Below are positions 47,764-56,990 of a stretch of 64,000 nt of DNA, piece after piece; within the stretch, counting starts at the first letter, position 1, and each line of letters begins with the position of its first letter. The notes under the pieces were generated by a model, which saw nothing but the letters and a program-made list of their open reading frames with translations, was not told the DNA's origin and ran no database searches. The stretch comes from Erwinia pyri. GTDB lineage: Bacteria; Pseudomonadota; Gammaproteobacteria; Enterobacterales; Enterobacteriaceae. The stretch is taken from NCBI RefSeq assembly GCF_030758455.1, contig NZ_CP132353.1, positions 3,348,001 through 3,412,000 on the forward strand. Direction: 5' to 3'. A program made the position numbers and the translations under genes.

Positions 47764-50700
47764 ATGGCTAAGTTCTTTATCGATCGCCCCATCTTTGCGT
47801 GGGTTATCGCCATCATCATCATGCTGGCGGGCGTGCTGTCGATTCTAAAACTGCCGATTGAGCAATATCCCAATGTTGCGCCGCCGGCCGTGCAGATTCG
47901 TGCAACCTATCCGGGTGCCGATGCGAAAACGCTGCAGGACTCCGTTACCCAGGTTATTGAACAAAACATGAATGGTATCGATGGCCTGATGTATATGTCA
48001 TCGAACAGCGATTCCTCCGGTACCTTGCAGCTTACCCTGACCTTCCAGTCAGGTACCGATCCGGATATCGCGCAGGTTCAGGTGCAGAACAAACTGCAGC
48101 TGGCCACGCCATTACTGCCGCAGGAAGTGCAGCAGCAGGGGATTCAGGTTCAAAAATCCTCCAGCAGCTTCCTGATGGTAGCCGGTTTTGTCAGTGATAA
48201 TAACAACATGACGCAGAATGATATCGCCGACTATGTGGCGTCGAATATCAAAGATCCCATCAGCCGAACCCTCGGCGTAGGGGATACGCAGATATTCGGT
48301 GCGCAGTATGCGATGCGTATCTGGATGGATCCGCACAAGCTGAATAACTATCAGCTGACGCCGGTAGATGTGATTAGCGCGATTAATTCACAAAACTCCC
48401 AGGTAGCAGCCGGTCAGCTGGGCGGCTCACCGCCGGTGCCGGGGCAGCAGCTTAACGCCTCTATCATTGCGCAAACGCGTCTGACCTCTACGGATGAATT
48501 TGGCAAGATCCTGCTGAAAGTTAACGCAGACGGTTCAAGGGTACTGTTAAAAGACGTAGCGAAGATTGAACTCGGCGGTGAAAACTACGAGATTGTCGCG
48601 AAATATAACGGTAAACCCGCTTCCGGTATTGGTATCAAGCTGGCAACCGGCGCTAACGCTCTGGATACTGCCGCTGCGGTAAAAGCGGAGCTGGCTAAAC
48701 TGGAACCTTTCTTCCCGGATGGGATGAAGACCGTTTACCCTTACGATACAACCCCGTTTGTTCAAATCTCTATCAACGAAGTGGTGAAAACCCTGGTTGA
48801 GGCGATTGTGCTGGTGTTTATCGTAATGTATCTGTTCCTGCAGAACTTCCGTGCCACCCTGATCCCAACCATAGCGGTACCGGTGGTGCTGTTAGGGACC
48901 TTTGCCATTATCAATGCCTTTGGCTACTCGATAAACACCCTGACGATGTTCGGGATGGTGCTGGCGATAGGCCTGCTGGTGGATGATGCCATCGTGGTGG
49001 TCGAGAACGTCGAGCGCGTGATGGCGGAAGAGGGCCTGCCGCCGAAAGAAGCGACCCGCAAGTCGATGGAGCAGATTCAGGGCGCCCTGGTGGGGATTGC
49101 CATGGTGCTGTCAGCGGTATTTATTCCGATGGCCTTCTTTGGCGGCTCTACCGGGGTTATCTATCGTCAGTTCTCCATAACAATCGTCTCGGCGATGGTT
49201 CTGTCGGTGATTGTGGCGTTGATCCTGACGCCAGCGCTTTGCGCCACCATGCTGAAACCGATCAAAAAAGGCGATCACGGTAAAACCACCGGTTTCTTCG
49301 GCTGGTTTAACCGCATGTTCGACAAGAGTACCGACCACTACACCAACAGCGTTGGTCATATCATCCGCAGCACCGGGCGTTATCTGGTTATCTACCTGGT
49401 GATTGTCGTGGGTATGGCTTACATGTTTGTTAAGCTCCCTTCCGCCTTCCTGCCGGAAGAGGATCAGGGCCTGCTGCTGGCTCAGGCACAGTTGCCTGCT
49501 GGCGCTACCCAGGGACGGACGCAGAAGGTACTTGATCAGGTTACCGACTACTTCCTGACCAAAGAGAAAGCCAATGTCCGTTCCGTCTTTACCGTTAACG
49601 GCTTTGGTTTTGCGGGTCGTGGACAGAACACCGGTATCGCCTTTGTCAGCCTGAAGCCGTGGGACGAACGTTCCGGTTCTGAAAACAAGGTCGATGGCAT
49701 TGCCGGGCGAGCCATGCAGGCCTTTGGTGCCATCAAAGATGCGATGGTGATCCCGTTTAACCTACCGGCGATTATCGAACTGGGTAACGCCACCGGCTTT
49801 GACTTCCAGCTGATTGACCAGGCTAACCTCGGTCATGAAGCACTGACGCAGGCTCGTAACCAGCTGCTTGGCATGGTCGCCAAACATCCGGATATGCTGG
49901 TAGGCGTGCGTCCGAACGGTCTGGAAGATACCCCTCAGTACAAGCTGATGATTGATCAGGAGAAAGCAGAAGCCCTGGGCGTCTCGATCTCCGATATCAA
50001 TACTACGCTGGGTGCTGCCTGGGGCGGCTCCTACGTTAACGACTTCATCGACCGCGGTCGCGTGAAGAAAGTGTACGTAATGGGCCAGGCCGACTCCCGT
50101 ATGTTGCCGGACGATATCAGTAAATGGTACGTGCGCAACTCATCCGGTGAGATGGTGCCCTTCTCTGCGTTCTCTTCTGCTAAATGGCAGTATGGGTCGC
50201 CGCGTCTGGAGCGCTATAACGGTTTACCCTCGATGGAACTGCTGGGTCAGCCTGCACCGGGCAAAAGCTCGGGTGAAGCAATGGGCCTGATGGAACAGCT
50301 CGCCTCTCAGCTTCCGGAAGGGATCGGTTATGACTGGACGGGAATGTCCTATCAGGAACGTCTCTCGGGTAACCAGGCACCGGCGCTCTACGCTATCTCG
50401 CTGATTGTTGTCTTCCTCTGTCTGGCAGCGCTCTATGAGAGCTGGTCGATACCCTTCTCGGTTATGCTGGTTGTGCCGCTCGGGGTTATCGGTGCGCTTC
50501 TCTTCACCACCATCCGCGGTTTGAGTAATGACGTGTACTTTGTGGTGGGGCTGCTGACAACCATTGGGCTCTCGGCGAAGAATGCGATATTGATCGTAGA
50601 ATTCGCCAAAGATCTGATGGAGAAAGAGGGCAAAGGGCTGGTTGAATCAACGCTTGAAGCGGTTCGTATGCGTCTGCGTCCGATTCTGATGACCTCACTC

Positions 50701-50916
50701 GCCTTTATCCTGGGCGTACTGCCGCTGACCATCAGCACCGGTGCAGGCTCCGGTGCACAGAATGCGGTAGGTACAGGGGTAATGGGCGGTATGGTTACCG
50801 CGACTATTCTGGCTATCTTCTTCGTACCGGTCTTCTTTGTGGTGGTTCGCCGCCGCTTCGGTAAGAATAAAGAAGAGCTGGAACAGGACCATCCTGTAGA
50901 GCATCAACAGCACTAA
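47764..50916 (+). CDS. acrB: RND multidrug efflux pump AcrB
   Basis: AcrB is the trimeric proton-driven drug pump of the inner membrane. The 1050 residues are typical (1049 in E. coli). The proton-relay pair falls on Asp407-Asp408 ([15 protein letters not shown]), with twelve membrane helices and two large periplasmic loops. It starts [21 protein letters not shown] terminator follows. Confidence 0.99.
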   Translation: MAKFFIDRPIFAWVIAIIIMLAGVLSILKLPIEQYPNVAPPAVQIRATYPGADAKTLQDSVTQVIEQNMNGIDGLMYMSSNSDSSGTLQLTLTFQSGTDPDIAQVQVQNKLQLATPLLPQEVQQQGIQVQKSSSSFLMVAGFVSDNNNMTQNDIADYVASNIKDPISRTLGVGDTQIFGAQYAMRIWMDPHKLNNYQLTPVDVISAINSQNSQVAAGQLGGSPPVPGQQLNASIIAQTRLTSTDEFGKILLKVNADGSRVLLKDVAKIELGGENYEIVAKYNGKPASGIGIKLATGANALDTAAAVKAELAKLEPFFPDGMKTVYPYDTTPFVQISINEVVKTLVEAIVLVFIVMYLFLQNFRATLIPTIAVPVVLLGTFAIINAFGYSINTLTMFGMVLAIGLLVDDAIVVVENVERVMAEEGLPPKEATRKSMEQIQGALVGIAMVLSAVFIPMAFFGGSTGVIYRQFSITIVSAMVLSVIVALILTPALCATMLKPIKKGDHGKTTGFFGWFNRMFDKSTDHYTNSVGHIIRSTGRYLVIYLVIVVGMAYMFVKLPSAFLPEEDQGLLLAQAQLPAGATQGRTQKVLDQVTDYFLTKEKANVRSVFTVNGFGFAGRGQNTGIAFVSLKPWDERSGSENKVDGIAGRAMQAFGAIKDAMVIPFNLPAIIELGNATGFDFQLIDQANLGHEALTQARNQLLGMVAKHPDMLVGVRPNGLEDTPQYKLMIDQEKAEALGVSISDINTTLGAAWGGSYVNDFIDRGRVKKVYVMGQADSRMLPDDISKWYVRNSSGEMVPFSAFSSAKWQYGSPRLERYNGLPSMELLGQPAPGKSSGEAMGLMEQLASQLPEGIGYDWTGMSYQERLSGNQAPALYAISLIVVFLCLAALYESWSIPFSVMLVVPLGVIGALLFTTIRGLSNDVYFVVGLLTTIGLSAKNAILIVEFAKDLMEKEGKGLVESTLEAVRMRLRPILMTSLAFILGVLPLTISTGAGSGAQNAVGTGVMGGMVTATILAIFFVPVFFVVVRRRFGKNKEELEQDHPVEHQQH

Positions 50917-50937
50917 ATCTGATTTACTGCCTGATCA

Positions 50938-50966
50938 AGAGGCCGCTTATGCGGCCTCTTTTTTTT
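50938..50966 (+). terminator. Intrinsic terminator of acrAB
   Basis: AGAGGCCGC pairs with GCGGCCTCT around TTAT and is followed by T8. Confidence 0.95.
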
Positions 50967-51023
50967 ACCCCTGCCCTGCCCGTTTTCCCGTTGCATTCCT
51001 GCACCAGCAGGCGCATACTTATT

Positions 51024-51041
51024 GTTATGTTATAACATAAC
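51024..51041. promoter_or_regulatory. Zur box upstream of rpmE2
   Basis: GTTATGTTATAACATAAC is a perfect 18-bp palindrome of the Zur type (TGTTATAACA core), 17 bp before the rpmE2 start. Zinc-loaded Zur would keep rpmE2-rpmJ2 off. Confidence 0.88.
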
Positions 51042-51058
51042 CAATTCAGCGAGGATTT

Positions 51059-51316
51059 ATGAAAAAGGGTATCCATCCTGCTTACCGCACCGTCGCCTTT
51101 CACGATACCAGTGCAGACACTTACTTCACTGTGGGTTCAACTATCAAAACGGACCGCACTACAGAGCTTGACGGCAAGGTGCTGCCCTATGTGCCGCTGG
51201 ACGTCTCTTCAGCGTCACATGCTTACTACACTGGCAAGCAGAAAGAGTTTGCTAAAGAAGGTAGCGCGCATCGCTTTAATCAGCGCTTCGGTCGTTTCTT
51301 TACTTCCGCAAAATAA
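51059..51316 (+). CDS. rpmE2: Zinc-independent 50S ribosomal protein L31 type B
   Basis: The 85-residue protein ([20 protein letters not shown]) is the L31B paralogue (YkgM in E. coli). It lacks the CxxC zinc motif of ordinary L31 and replaces it during zinc starvation, freeing zinc. GAGGA precedes the ATG. It is followed by rpmJ2 after 9 bp and controlled by the Zur box. Confidence 0.96.
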   Translation: MKKGIHPAYRTVAFHDTSADTYFTVGSTIKTDRTTELDGKVLPYVPLDVSSASHAYYTGKQKEFAKEGSAHRFNQRFGRFFTSAK

Positions 51317-51325
51317 GGTCTCGCC

Positions 51326-51466
51326 ATGCAGGTATTAAGCTCGCTGGCTTCGGCCAAAAGACGCCATAAAGATTGCAAAGTCGTGCGCCGTCACGGTCGT
51401 GTTTTTGTGATTTGCAAAAGCAATCCACGCTTTAAAGCGGTTCAGGGCGGGAAGAAAAAACGTTAG
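51326..51466 (+). CDS. rpmJ2: Zinc-independent 50S ribosomal protein L36 type B
   Basis: This 46-codon gene encodes [20 protein letters not shown] and ends QGGKKKR, the L36B paralogue (YkgO in E. coli). The single cysteines at residues 17 and 30 do not form the CxxC...C..H zinc site of standard L36. It is co-transcribed with rpmE2 under Zur. Confidence 0.95.
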   Translation: MQVLSSLASAKRRHKDCKVVRRHGRVFVICKSNPRFKAVQGGKKKR

Positions 51467-51486
51467 CTTCTTCTTCACTACCAAAA

Positions 51487-51517
51487 CCGGGCCGCGTTAT
51501 GCGGCCCGTTTTTTTTT
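51487..51517. terminator. Terminator between rpmJ2 and the zinc ABC operon
   Basis: CGGGCCGC pairs with GCGGCCCG around GTTAT, with T9 on the plus side and a short A-run on the other, so it serves rpmE2-rpmJ2 and perhaps also the convergent operon. Confidence 0.92.
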
Positions 51518-51527
51518 GCCATGTTGA

Positions 51528-52406
51528 TTATTTCATGCTGCCAATCATCGCATTAACGTTGTGCTTAAACGCCGCCACGTAAGTATCCGCCTCGCCACCT
51601 TTTTTAGTCAGGGCTTCAGGAAAGAGCTCGCCACCCGGTTTGGCGCCTGAGGCAGAAGCGATCTGCTTAACCAGGTGCGGATCGGTCTGGTTTTCAATGA
51701 AGTAGCTATGGATATGCTCGGTTTTAAGCTGTGTGATCAGCCCGGCGACATCAGCAGCGCTGGCTTCAGATTCGGTAGAAAACCCTACCGGTGACATAAA
51801 GCTCACGCCGTAACGCTGGCCAAAATAGCCAAAAGCATCGTGGCTGGTAAGCACTTTGCGCTTCGCCCGAGGAATCGCCGCAAAGCGCTCCGCTGCCCAG
51901 CTATCCAGCTTATTGAGCTGACTGATGTAGGCCGAGCCACGCTGACGGAAATAGTCTGCATCTTCAGGATCGGCGGCAATCAGGGCATTCATGACATTGC
52001 TGGCATAAACCACGCCATTTTTCATGCTGTTCCATGCGTGTGGATCGGTAATGGTTTTTCCCTCCTCTTCCATGGCGCGAGTTGCAATCCCCTGGGAAGC
52101 GACGACCGTTTTGCCCTTATAGCCGGAGGCGGTGATAAGGCGATCCATCCACCCTTCCAGCCCGAGTCCACTGACAAACACCACTTCAGTCTGCGCCAGC
52201 GCCTGGCTGTCCTGCGGCGTGGGTTCAAAGCTGTGCGGGTCACCGTCCGGCCCTACCAGACTTTTCACCTTAACGTGTTCGCCGCCCACTTCTTTTACAA
52301 TGTCCGCCAGCACGGAAAAGCTGGCAACGCTATTCACCGTTTTTGCCATCGCCATTGGGGTGAGCATCATTCCCGCCAAGGCCAGTGCTACAGGTAACTT
52401 CTTCAT
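51528..52406 (-). CDS. Zinc ABC transporter substrate-binding protein (cluster A-I)
   Basis: The 292-residue precursor has a signal peptide (MKKLPVALALAGMMLTPMAMA). It belongs to the ZnuA/SitA metal-binding family; the expected ligands fall on His58 (DPHSFEP), His123 (DPHAW), His189 (TSHDAFGYF) and Glu264. Histidine at the third position is typical of zinc rather than manganese proteins. The His/Asp-rich loop of E. coli ZnuA is absent. It overlaps the permease stop by ATGA and is last in a Zur-controlled operon. It may be a second zinc importer beside a classical znuABC elsewhere. Confidence 0.9.
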   Translation of the reverse strand: MKKLPVALALAGMMLTPMAMAKTVNSVASFSVLADIVKEVGGEHVKVKSLVGPDGDPHSFEPTPQDSQALAQTEVVFVSGLGLEGWMDRLITASGYKGKTVVASQGIATRAMEEEGKTITDPHAWNSMKNGVVYASNVMNALIAADPEDADYFRQRGSAYISQLNKLDSWAAERFAAIPRAKRKVLTSHDAFGYFGQRYGVSFMSPVGFSTESEASAADVAGLITQLKTEHIHSYFIENQTDPHLVKQIASASGAKPGGELFPEALTKKGGEADTYVAAFKHNVNAMIGSMK

Positions 52407-53272
52407 ACTTTCTCCTTACCAGCTGAAAAGGGGCGCGGACGAAGGATCCCGCCGCATGGCCCCGCTAAAATCGAGATAAAAAACAGAATTGCGGCGCTTA
52501 ACACCACCGCCGGGCCGGCAGGCAGTGAGAGATAAAAGGAAGCAATCAGTCCGCTAAAGCTTGCCAGTAGCGCCAGAATCATCGCGGCGGCAATCATGGC
52601 CGGGAGTTCCCGACCCCAGAAGCGAGCGGCAGCGGCTGGCAGCATCATCAGCCCAACGCACATTAACGTTCCCAGCACCTGGAAACCCGCAACCAGATTA
52701 GTGACCACCAGAATCAGAAAGATGCCGTGCACTAACGGAGCGACCCAGCGGTTCTGCGCGCGTAAAAAACCAGCATCAAAGGCATCAATCACCAGAGGAC
52801 GATAAATCAGGGCCAGCACCGCCATTGATACAGCGGAAATGGTGCTGACCAGCAGAATGGAAGGATTGTCTACAGCCAGAAGTGAGCCAAACAGCACGTG
52901 CAGCAGGTCAATACTGGAGCCGCGTAGAGAGACAAGCGTGACCCCTAGCGCCAGCGAGCCAAGATAGAAACCAGCAAAGCTGGCATCTTCCTTTAAGGGC
53001 GTATACCGGCTGACCGCACCAGACAACAGCGCCACGGAGAGGCCGGCAATAATCCCCCCGGTTCCCATCGCCACCAGCGACAGGCCAGAAATCAGATAAC
53101 CAATGGCGGCCCCGGGCAATACAGCATGAGAGAGCGCATCCCCTACCAGGCTCATTCTGCGCAGCAGCAGAAATACGCCTAACGGTGTCGCGCTGAGTGA
53201 AAGAGCGATGCAGGCGACCAGCGCCCGACGCATAAAGCCGAATTCAATAAAGGGATGAAGCAGCGCCAGCAT
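52403..53272 (-). CDS. Zinc ABC transporter permease (ABC-3 family)
   Basis: The 289-residue protein has eight or nine helices and the ABC-3 permease blocks MSLVGDALSHAVLPGAAIGY and LLALLASFSGLIASFYLSLP. It starts MLALLHPFIEFGFMRRAL, sharing one base with the ATPase stop (TGATG). It forms the membrane channel for the zinc-binding protein encoded next. Confidence 0.92.
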   Translation of the reverse strand: MLALLHPFIEFGFMRRALVACIALSLSATPLGVFLLLRRMSLVGDALSHAVLPGAAIGYLISGLSLVAMGTGGIIAGLSVALLSGAVSRYTPLKEDASFAGFYLGSLALGVTLVSLRGSSIDLLHVLFGSLLAVDNPSILLVSTISAVSMAVLALIYRPLVIDAFDAGFLRAQNRWVAPLVHGIFLILVVTNLVAGFQVLGTLMCVGLMMLPAAAARFWGRELPAMIAAAMILALLASFSGLIASFYLSLPAGPAVVLSAAILFFISILAGPCGGILRPRPFSAGKEKV

Positions 53273-53949
53273 CAGGATGCTCCCTGGCTGCGCGGCCGCG
53301 TTACCGGTGTGCTACTACCGGACCATTCCGCATGGCTGTTACTGAGACGGAGCGTCTGCGGGAAAAATTTTTCCACGGTGGCCATATCATGCAGCACGAC
53401 GATAACGGTACAGCCTGCCTGATGGCGCTCCTGCAACAGCTTCATCAACAGTTCACTGGTCTCGCTGTCGATGGCAGCAAACGGTTCGTCGAGCAGTAAC
53501 AACCCGGCGTTTTGTATCAGCAAACGTGCAAACAGCACCCGTTGCAGCTCTCCACCCGATAAAGTGCCCGGTAATGCAGCGGCAAAATCCAGCATGCCAA
53601 CTTTACTCAGCGCATCCATAACACGCTGGCGAAGCTCTCTGTTTACCGAGCCAAACCAGCCACATTGCCGCCAGCATCCCATCGCCACCAAATCAAAAAC
53701 GGTAATGGGAAAAGTCTTCTCGATTTCTGCCTGCTGAGGCAGCCAGCCGAGAGAGGCTTGTGTGCGGGGAAAAATGACTGACCCGCTAACAGGAGGCAGT
53801 AAACCAGCCATTGTTTTCAACAAGGTGGACTTCCCGGAACCGTTGGCGCCAATCAGGGCGGTCAGGGATCCTCTCTGGAATTCTCCTTCTAACAGAGGCG
53901 TTACTGCTCTGCCCTGATAGCCTGCTCTGAGCTGATTTAAAGTAATCAT
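53272..53949 (-). CDS. Zinc ABC transporter ATP-binding protein
   Basis: The 225-residue ATPase has Walker A GANGSGKST, the signature LSGGELQR, Walker B LLLLDEPFAAID and the switch His in VVLHD. The start MITLNQLRAGYQGR at 53949 shares one base with the stop of the small ORF upstream; a GTG 15 bases earlier is in frame but has no similarity support. No strong ribosome-binding site is present, so coupling to the upstream ORF is plausible. Confidence 0.92.
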   Translation of the reverse strand: MITLNQLRAGYQGRAVTPLLEGEFQRGSLTALIGANGSGKSTLLKTMAGLLPPVSGSVIFPRTQASLGWLPQQAEIEKTFPITVFDLVAMGCWRQCGWFGSVNRELRQRVMDALSKVGMLDFAAALPGTLSGGELQRVLFARLLIQNAGLLLLDEPFAAIDSETSELLMKLLQERHQAGCTVIVVLHDMATVEKFFPQTLRLSNSHAEWSGSSTPVTRPRSQGAS

Positions 53950-54074
53950 CAGGCGATTGCCCACCAGGTCAGACCCGTCAGCAGCATAATGATCAATGAA
54001 GAGAGGGCCAGGCGCACCAGCGCAGAGTGGGTAAACAACGTGCCGGTATAAAGCAGAGAGTGAGGAAAAGACAT
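53949..54074 (-). CDS. 41-residue membrane peptide heading the zinc operon
   Basis: The frame encodes MSFPHSLLYTGTLFTHSALV and continues with a strongly hydrophobic helix ending LLTGLTWWAIA. It starts 15 bp after the Zur box and ends in a one-base overlap with the ATPase start. Codon choice (CTG, ACC, GCG, GGC, CGC) resembles neighbouring genes. No Shine-Dalgarno sequence is seen, and the 5' leader would be very short. Three of four junctions in the operon overlap in the same manner, supporting real translation. Not recognised; it could be a transporter accessory or a coupling peptide. Confidence 0.5.
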   Translation of the reverse strand: MSFPHSLLYTGTLFTHSALVRLALSSLIIMLLTGLTWWAIA

Positions 54075-54088
54075 AAACGGGACCATTA

Positions 54089-54104
54089 TTATGTTATAAC
54101 ATAA
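54089..54104. promoter_or_regulatory. Zur box of the zinc ABC operon
   Basis: TTATGTTATAACATAA is a perfect 16-bp palindrome and shares 17 of 18 positions with the Zur box at 51024-51041. It lies just upstream of the 41-codon ORF and the ABC genes. Confidence 0.88.
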
Positions 54105-54364
54105 CAATTATCATACGTTGACTGCGTGTGAGAGCACTAAAGAAAGTGTATCTAATTATTACTTACTAATAACGTTTAAATTTCTGAGGTTATATAAACT
54201 TTTTTCAACTTCCCCCAATGGGAAGTCGCGAAAAAGCGCATTATCTACTAAGATAAATAAGAATCAAATCATTAAGATAGTCAGAATTGTTCCGAACCGA
54301 CTTGATTAATTCGTCAAGCCGACCAATTATCTCTATAAGCGTTAATTAACTCTATGGGGAAAAA
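54105..54364. other. AT-rich gap without a convincing gene
   Basis: This 260-bp stretch is markedly richer in A and T than its surroundings. It should hold the promoter of the zinc operon on the left and that of the hypothetical gene at 54365 on the right. A 63-codon frame at 54118-54309 was rejected for lack of a ribosome-binding site and a low-complexity product. No hairpin stands out. Confidence 0.5.
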
Positions 54365-54718
54365 ATGCGCAAATCTATTCCCATTCCTGACACTGTTAAA
54401 GAACCGGATCTGAATCTCCTTTCGGAAAACATTCAGCGGATTATTCCCAAAATAGAAGCGTCGCTGACCGGTTCGTTGTTGTGGTATTCACAAAATGCGC
54501 AATATGTTCCCGACAGCATGAAAATTATTTCTATAGAACATTCAGGGGAATCGCGTTATAAGATGAGATACAGCTTCCGCTGGAACGTTTTTAATGGCTG
54601 TCTTGATATTGATGAAGATGAGACCACCACTGAAACCGTGAATTTCGAGTACCAGCCGGGACAACTGATTTTTGATTTCATTCAAACCGAGCAGTCAACG
54701 TCAGCGGATGAATTGTAA
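54365..54718 (+). CDS. Unrecognised 117-residue protein upstream of tomB
   Basis: The product (MRKSIPIPDTVKEPDLNLLS...) is soluble and acidic at its C-terminus, with alternating hydrophobic residues in the middle (MRYSFRWNVFNGCLDIDEDE) that suggest beta strands. No family is recognised. GGGGAAAAA precedes the ATG. It lies 143 bp upstream of tomB-hha, inside an AT-rich segment (54105-54860), a composition often seen in DNA silenced by H-NS and Hha. Confidence 0.65.
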   Translation: MRKSIPIPDTVKEPDLNLLSENIQRIIPKIEASLTGSLLWYSQNAQYVPDSMKIISIEHSGESRYKMRYSFRWNVFNGCLDIDEDETTTETVNFEYQPGQLIFDFIQTEQSTSADEL

Positions 54719-54861
54719 TAGTGCGTAATACCATCCAAATAAAACCGATGACGTTATATTTTTTAATATTTTTAGGTTAAGGTTAATTATCGCTTCCTGG
54801 CATACTACACGCTGAAAGCCCGCGCTAACGGCATCTTTCACTCGCTATGGAGGGGAAAAAG

Positions 54862-55242
54862 ATGGACGAATACTCACCAAAAAGGCATGATATCGCCCAG
54901 CTGAAATTCGTGTGTGAAAATTTGTATGATGAAAGCCTGGCAACGTTAGGTGACAGTCATCATGGCTGGGTTAACGATCCTACATCTGCAGTCAATTTAC
55001 AGCTCAACGATTTGATTGAGCATATTGCTGCCTTTACCATGAATTACAAAATCAAACATATCGAAGATAGTGACTTGATTAGTCAGATAGATGAATATCT
55101 CGATGATACATTTATGCTGTTCAGTAATTACGGCATTAATGTTCAGGATTTGCAGCGCTGGCAAAAATCAGCGAAACGCTTGTTCAACATTTTCGCAGAG
55201 GAATGCGCTCTCGTGCCGATACAGACGAGCCATTCATTTTAG
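54862..55242 (+). CDS. tomB: Hha toxicity modulator TomB
   Basis: The 126-residue protein starts [20 protein letters not shown], as in E. coli TomB, with GGAGGGG upstream; five earlier codons were excluded. Conserved blocks are [22 protein letters not shown] and [18 protein letters not shown]. TomB counteracts Hha in biofilm and growth control. It is followed by hha after 29 bp. Confidence 0.96.
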   Translation: MDEYSPKRHDIAQLKFVCENLYDESLATLGDSHHGWVNDPTSAVNLQLNDLIEHIAAFTMNYKIKHIEDSDLISQIDEYLDDTFMLFSNYGINVQDLQRWQKSAKRLFNIFAEECALVPIQTSHSF

Positions 55243-55271
55243 CAACCCTTTATTTTTTCTACGGTTTAACA

Positions 55272-55490
55272 ATGACAGATAAACTCCTTACTAAAACTGA
55301 TTATCTGATGCGTTTAAGACGGTGTCGTTCTATTGACACGCTTGAGCGGGTGATCGAAAAAAACAAATACGAATTATCCGATAATGAACTGGCCGTATTT
55401 TATTCTGCGGCGGATCACCGTCTGGCTGAACTGACGATGAATAAGCTTTACGATAAAATACCGGTATCCGTCTGGAAATTCGTTCGCTAA
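55272..55490 (+). CDS. hha: Haemolysin expression modulator Hha/YmoA
   Basis: The 72-residue protein starts [20 protein letters not shown] and keeps the Hha/YmoA helix bundle ([20 protein letters not shown]). Hha binds H-NS and helps silence horizontally acquired, AT-rich genes. It lies directly after tomB. The 4.5S RNA gene converges on it from the other strand. Confidence 0.97.
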   Translation: MTDKLLTKTDYLMRLRRCRSIDTLERVIEKNKYELSDNELAVFYSAADHRLAELTMNKLYDKIPVSVWKFVR

Positions 55491-55535
55491 GGTTTGTTTG
55501 ATAAGAAAGATAAGGCTGGCAGGTAAAGCAGAATT

Positions 55536-55649
55536 GGGTGGGGGCCCTGCCAGCTACATCCCGGCACACGCGTCACCTGCTGCGGCTGCTTCCTTCCGGA
55601 TCTGACCGAGTTCACAAGTTAGCATTGCGGGAGAACCAACCGGGCCCCC
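55536..55649 (-). ncRNA. ffs: 4.5S RNA (signal recognition particle RNA)
   Basis: The 114-base RNA has the length of E. coli 4.5S RNA. It opens with GGGGGCCCGGTTGG and closes with GGGCCCCCACCC so that the ends pair. The conserved Ffh-binding loop is present as GGTCAGATCCGGAAGGAAGC, together with the pairing strand GCAGCCGCAGCAGG. It acts with Ffh in co-translational membrane targeting. It lies between hha and atl. Confidence 0.98.
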
Positions 55650-55679
55650 ATTGAGTGCTCCATCAGATGGAGCGAGGGC

Positions 55680-55708
55680 ATTATCAATGAAGGCTCAGGC
55701 AATTGCAA
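55680..55708 (-). promoter_or_regulatory. ffs promoter
   Basis: On the minus strand TTGCAA (55708-55703) and GATAAT (55685-55680) are 17 bp apart. The expected start leaves a 5' leader of roughly 24 bases, in keeping with RNase P trimming of the precursor. Confidence 0.8.
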
Positions 55709-55875
55709 GCCTGTGTCGGATGACCGTTGCTTTCTTGTGCAAATCCCTTCTCTCTGCTATCTGCTTGTTTTCAAAGCCGATGCATCGCGGTATAAGCAGA
55801 GTCTGGTAACTTTATGAAATCGCTTCAGATGTTCTGTCGTTTCGATTATTGTTGAGATCGAATCAGGGAGAATTT

Positions 55876-56187
55876 ATGGATCACTTCGATACTTTTCAGC
55901 AGCGCATCTACCAAATTCTTGCCGCTATCCCCGCCGGTAAAGTCACCACATACGGCGATATCGCCCGTCTGGCGGGATCTCCACGAGCGGCCCGACAGGT
56001 AGGCGGCGTACTCAAACGCCTGCCAGAAGGCAGTAAACTTCCCTGGCATCGGGTTATCAACAGGTTGGGCAAAATCTCTTTAACGGGTGACAATCTGGAT
56101 CGGCAGCGTCATGCTCTGCTTCAGGAAGGCATTGATGTCAGCGCGGAAGGGAAAGTGGCGCTCAGCCGCTATCGCTGGGAAGGATAA
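55876..56187 (+). CDS. atl: Alkyltransferase-like protein Atl
   Basis: Atl proteins bind O6-alkylguanine and hand the lesion to nucleotide excision repair. The 103-residue protein has the MGMT fold, with TYGDIARLAGSPRAARQVGG, but the PCHR active site is PWHR (Trp57), so it cannot transfer alkyl groups. AGGGAG precedes the ATG at 55876; nine earlier codons were excluded. Confidence 0.94.
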   Translation: MDHFDTFQQRIYQILAAIPAGKVTTYGDIARLAGSPRAARQVGGVLKRLPEGSKLPWHRVINRLGKISLTGDNLDRQRHALLQEGIDVSAEGKVALSRYRWEG

Positions 56188-56211
56188 CCGCCCCCGCAGG
56201 GGCGGAAAAGC

Positions 56212-56769
56212 TTACATTGAGCTTGGCGCAGGTACCGATGAGGAAGGGGTAATCTGCGTTGGCGAAGTTGAAGGTACGGTGGTCACCGCCCCGCTTTGCG
56301 TCGGCATAGCCCTCGAAGGGACCGGAACCAGTAACAACTCCTGCTTATTACCGCCGTTATTAATCACCGGTTTGACGTTATCGGTAATAAACATCATTTT
56401 ACCGTCCACCGTAATCGCCGCGCTCAGCAGAATGCGCGCGTTTGGCTGAATATCAGCCGGGTTGAACGGCAGAATAAACTTGAAAGGCGCCTGCTTGCCA
56501 TCCGTCCTGACTGCACGTTGTGACAGAACTTTTGAAGGCTGATCGGCTATAGAAGCATCAGAGAGCGTGACGGTCAGGACCGCATCCGGTGGCAGCGCCA
56601 CGCGCTGGCGGATATAAACAGTACCACTCACGTTAGGCTGCCGTAGCGTGGCCTGCTCACCCGCTACCTGAGAAGCCAGCGTGGCCGTAGGTACGTCCCT
56701 CCCTTTATCAGCACATCCTGAGAGTGCAACCGCCAGCGCGGCACCCGTTAACATTGGCCAGACTTTCAT
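56212..56769 (-). CDS. ybaY: Lipoprotein YbaY
   Basis: The 185-residue precursor (190 in E. coli) has a lipobox LSGC with Cys19. The central part (VSGTVYIRQRVALPPDAVLT) is the YscW/YbaY-type beta-sandwich; the C-terminal 40 residues are rich in Ser, Thr and Pro. The start MKVWPMLTGAAL is preceded by AAGGAG, 11 bases upstream. Its function is unknown. It converges with atl. Confidence 0.92.
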   Translation of the reverse strand: MKVWPMLTGAALAVALSGCADKGRDVPTATLASQVAGEQATLRQPNVSGTVYIRQRVALPPDAVLTVTLSDASIADQPSKVLSQRAVRTDGKQAPFKFILPFNPADIQPNARILLSAAITVDGKMMFITDNVKPVINNGGNKQELLLVPVPSRAMPTQSGAVTTVPSTSPTQITPSSSVPAPSSM

Positions 56770-56990
56770 TGATTTAATCTCCTTGCTATCAATGTAGAGG
56801 TTGATGTTTCTGTTAGCCTGAAGAGCAGCGGTTTGCTGCCCTGTTGCCTTTAATTCTGGCACAAGTTACTGATCTTTGCCTGGCACCCTTTTTATCCTCC
56901 TTTAAGCAAAGATAATTTTTGCTGACCCGTTGACCTTAACTGGTCGGATCTCGCACACTGAAGGCAAGACGATCAATGAGGATGGCCGCC

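Noticed and set aside
54118..54309. 63-codon frame in the AT-rich gap upstream of the orphan gene
   Set aside because: No ribosome-binding site, low-complexity Lys/Asn/Ser-rich product and no similarity; explained by base composition.
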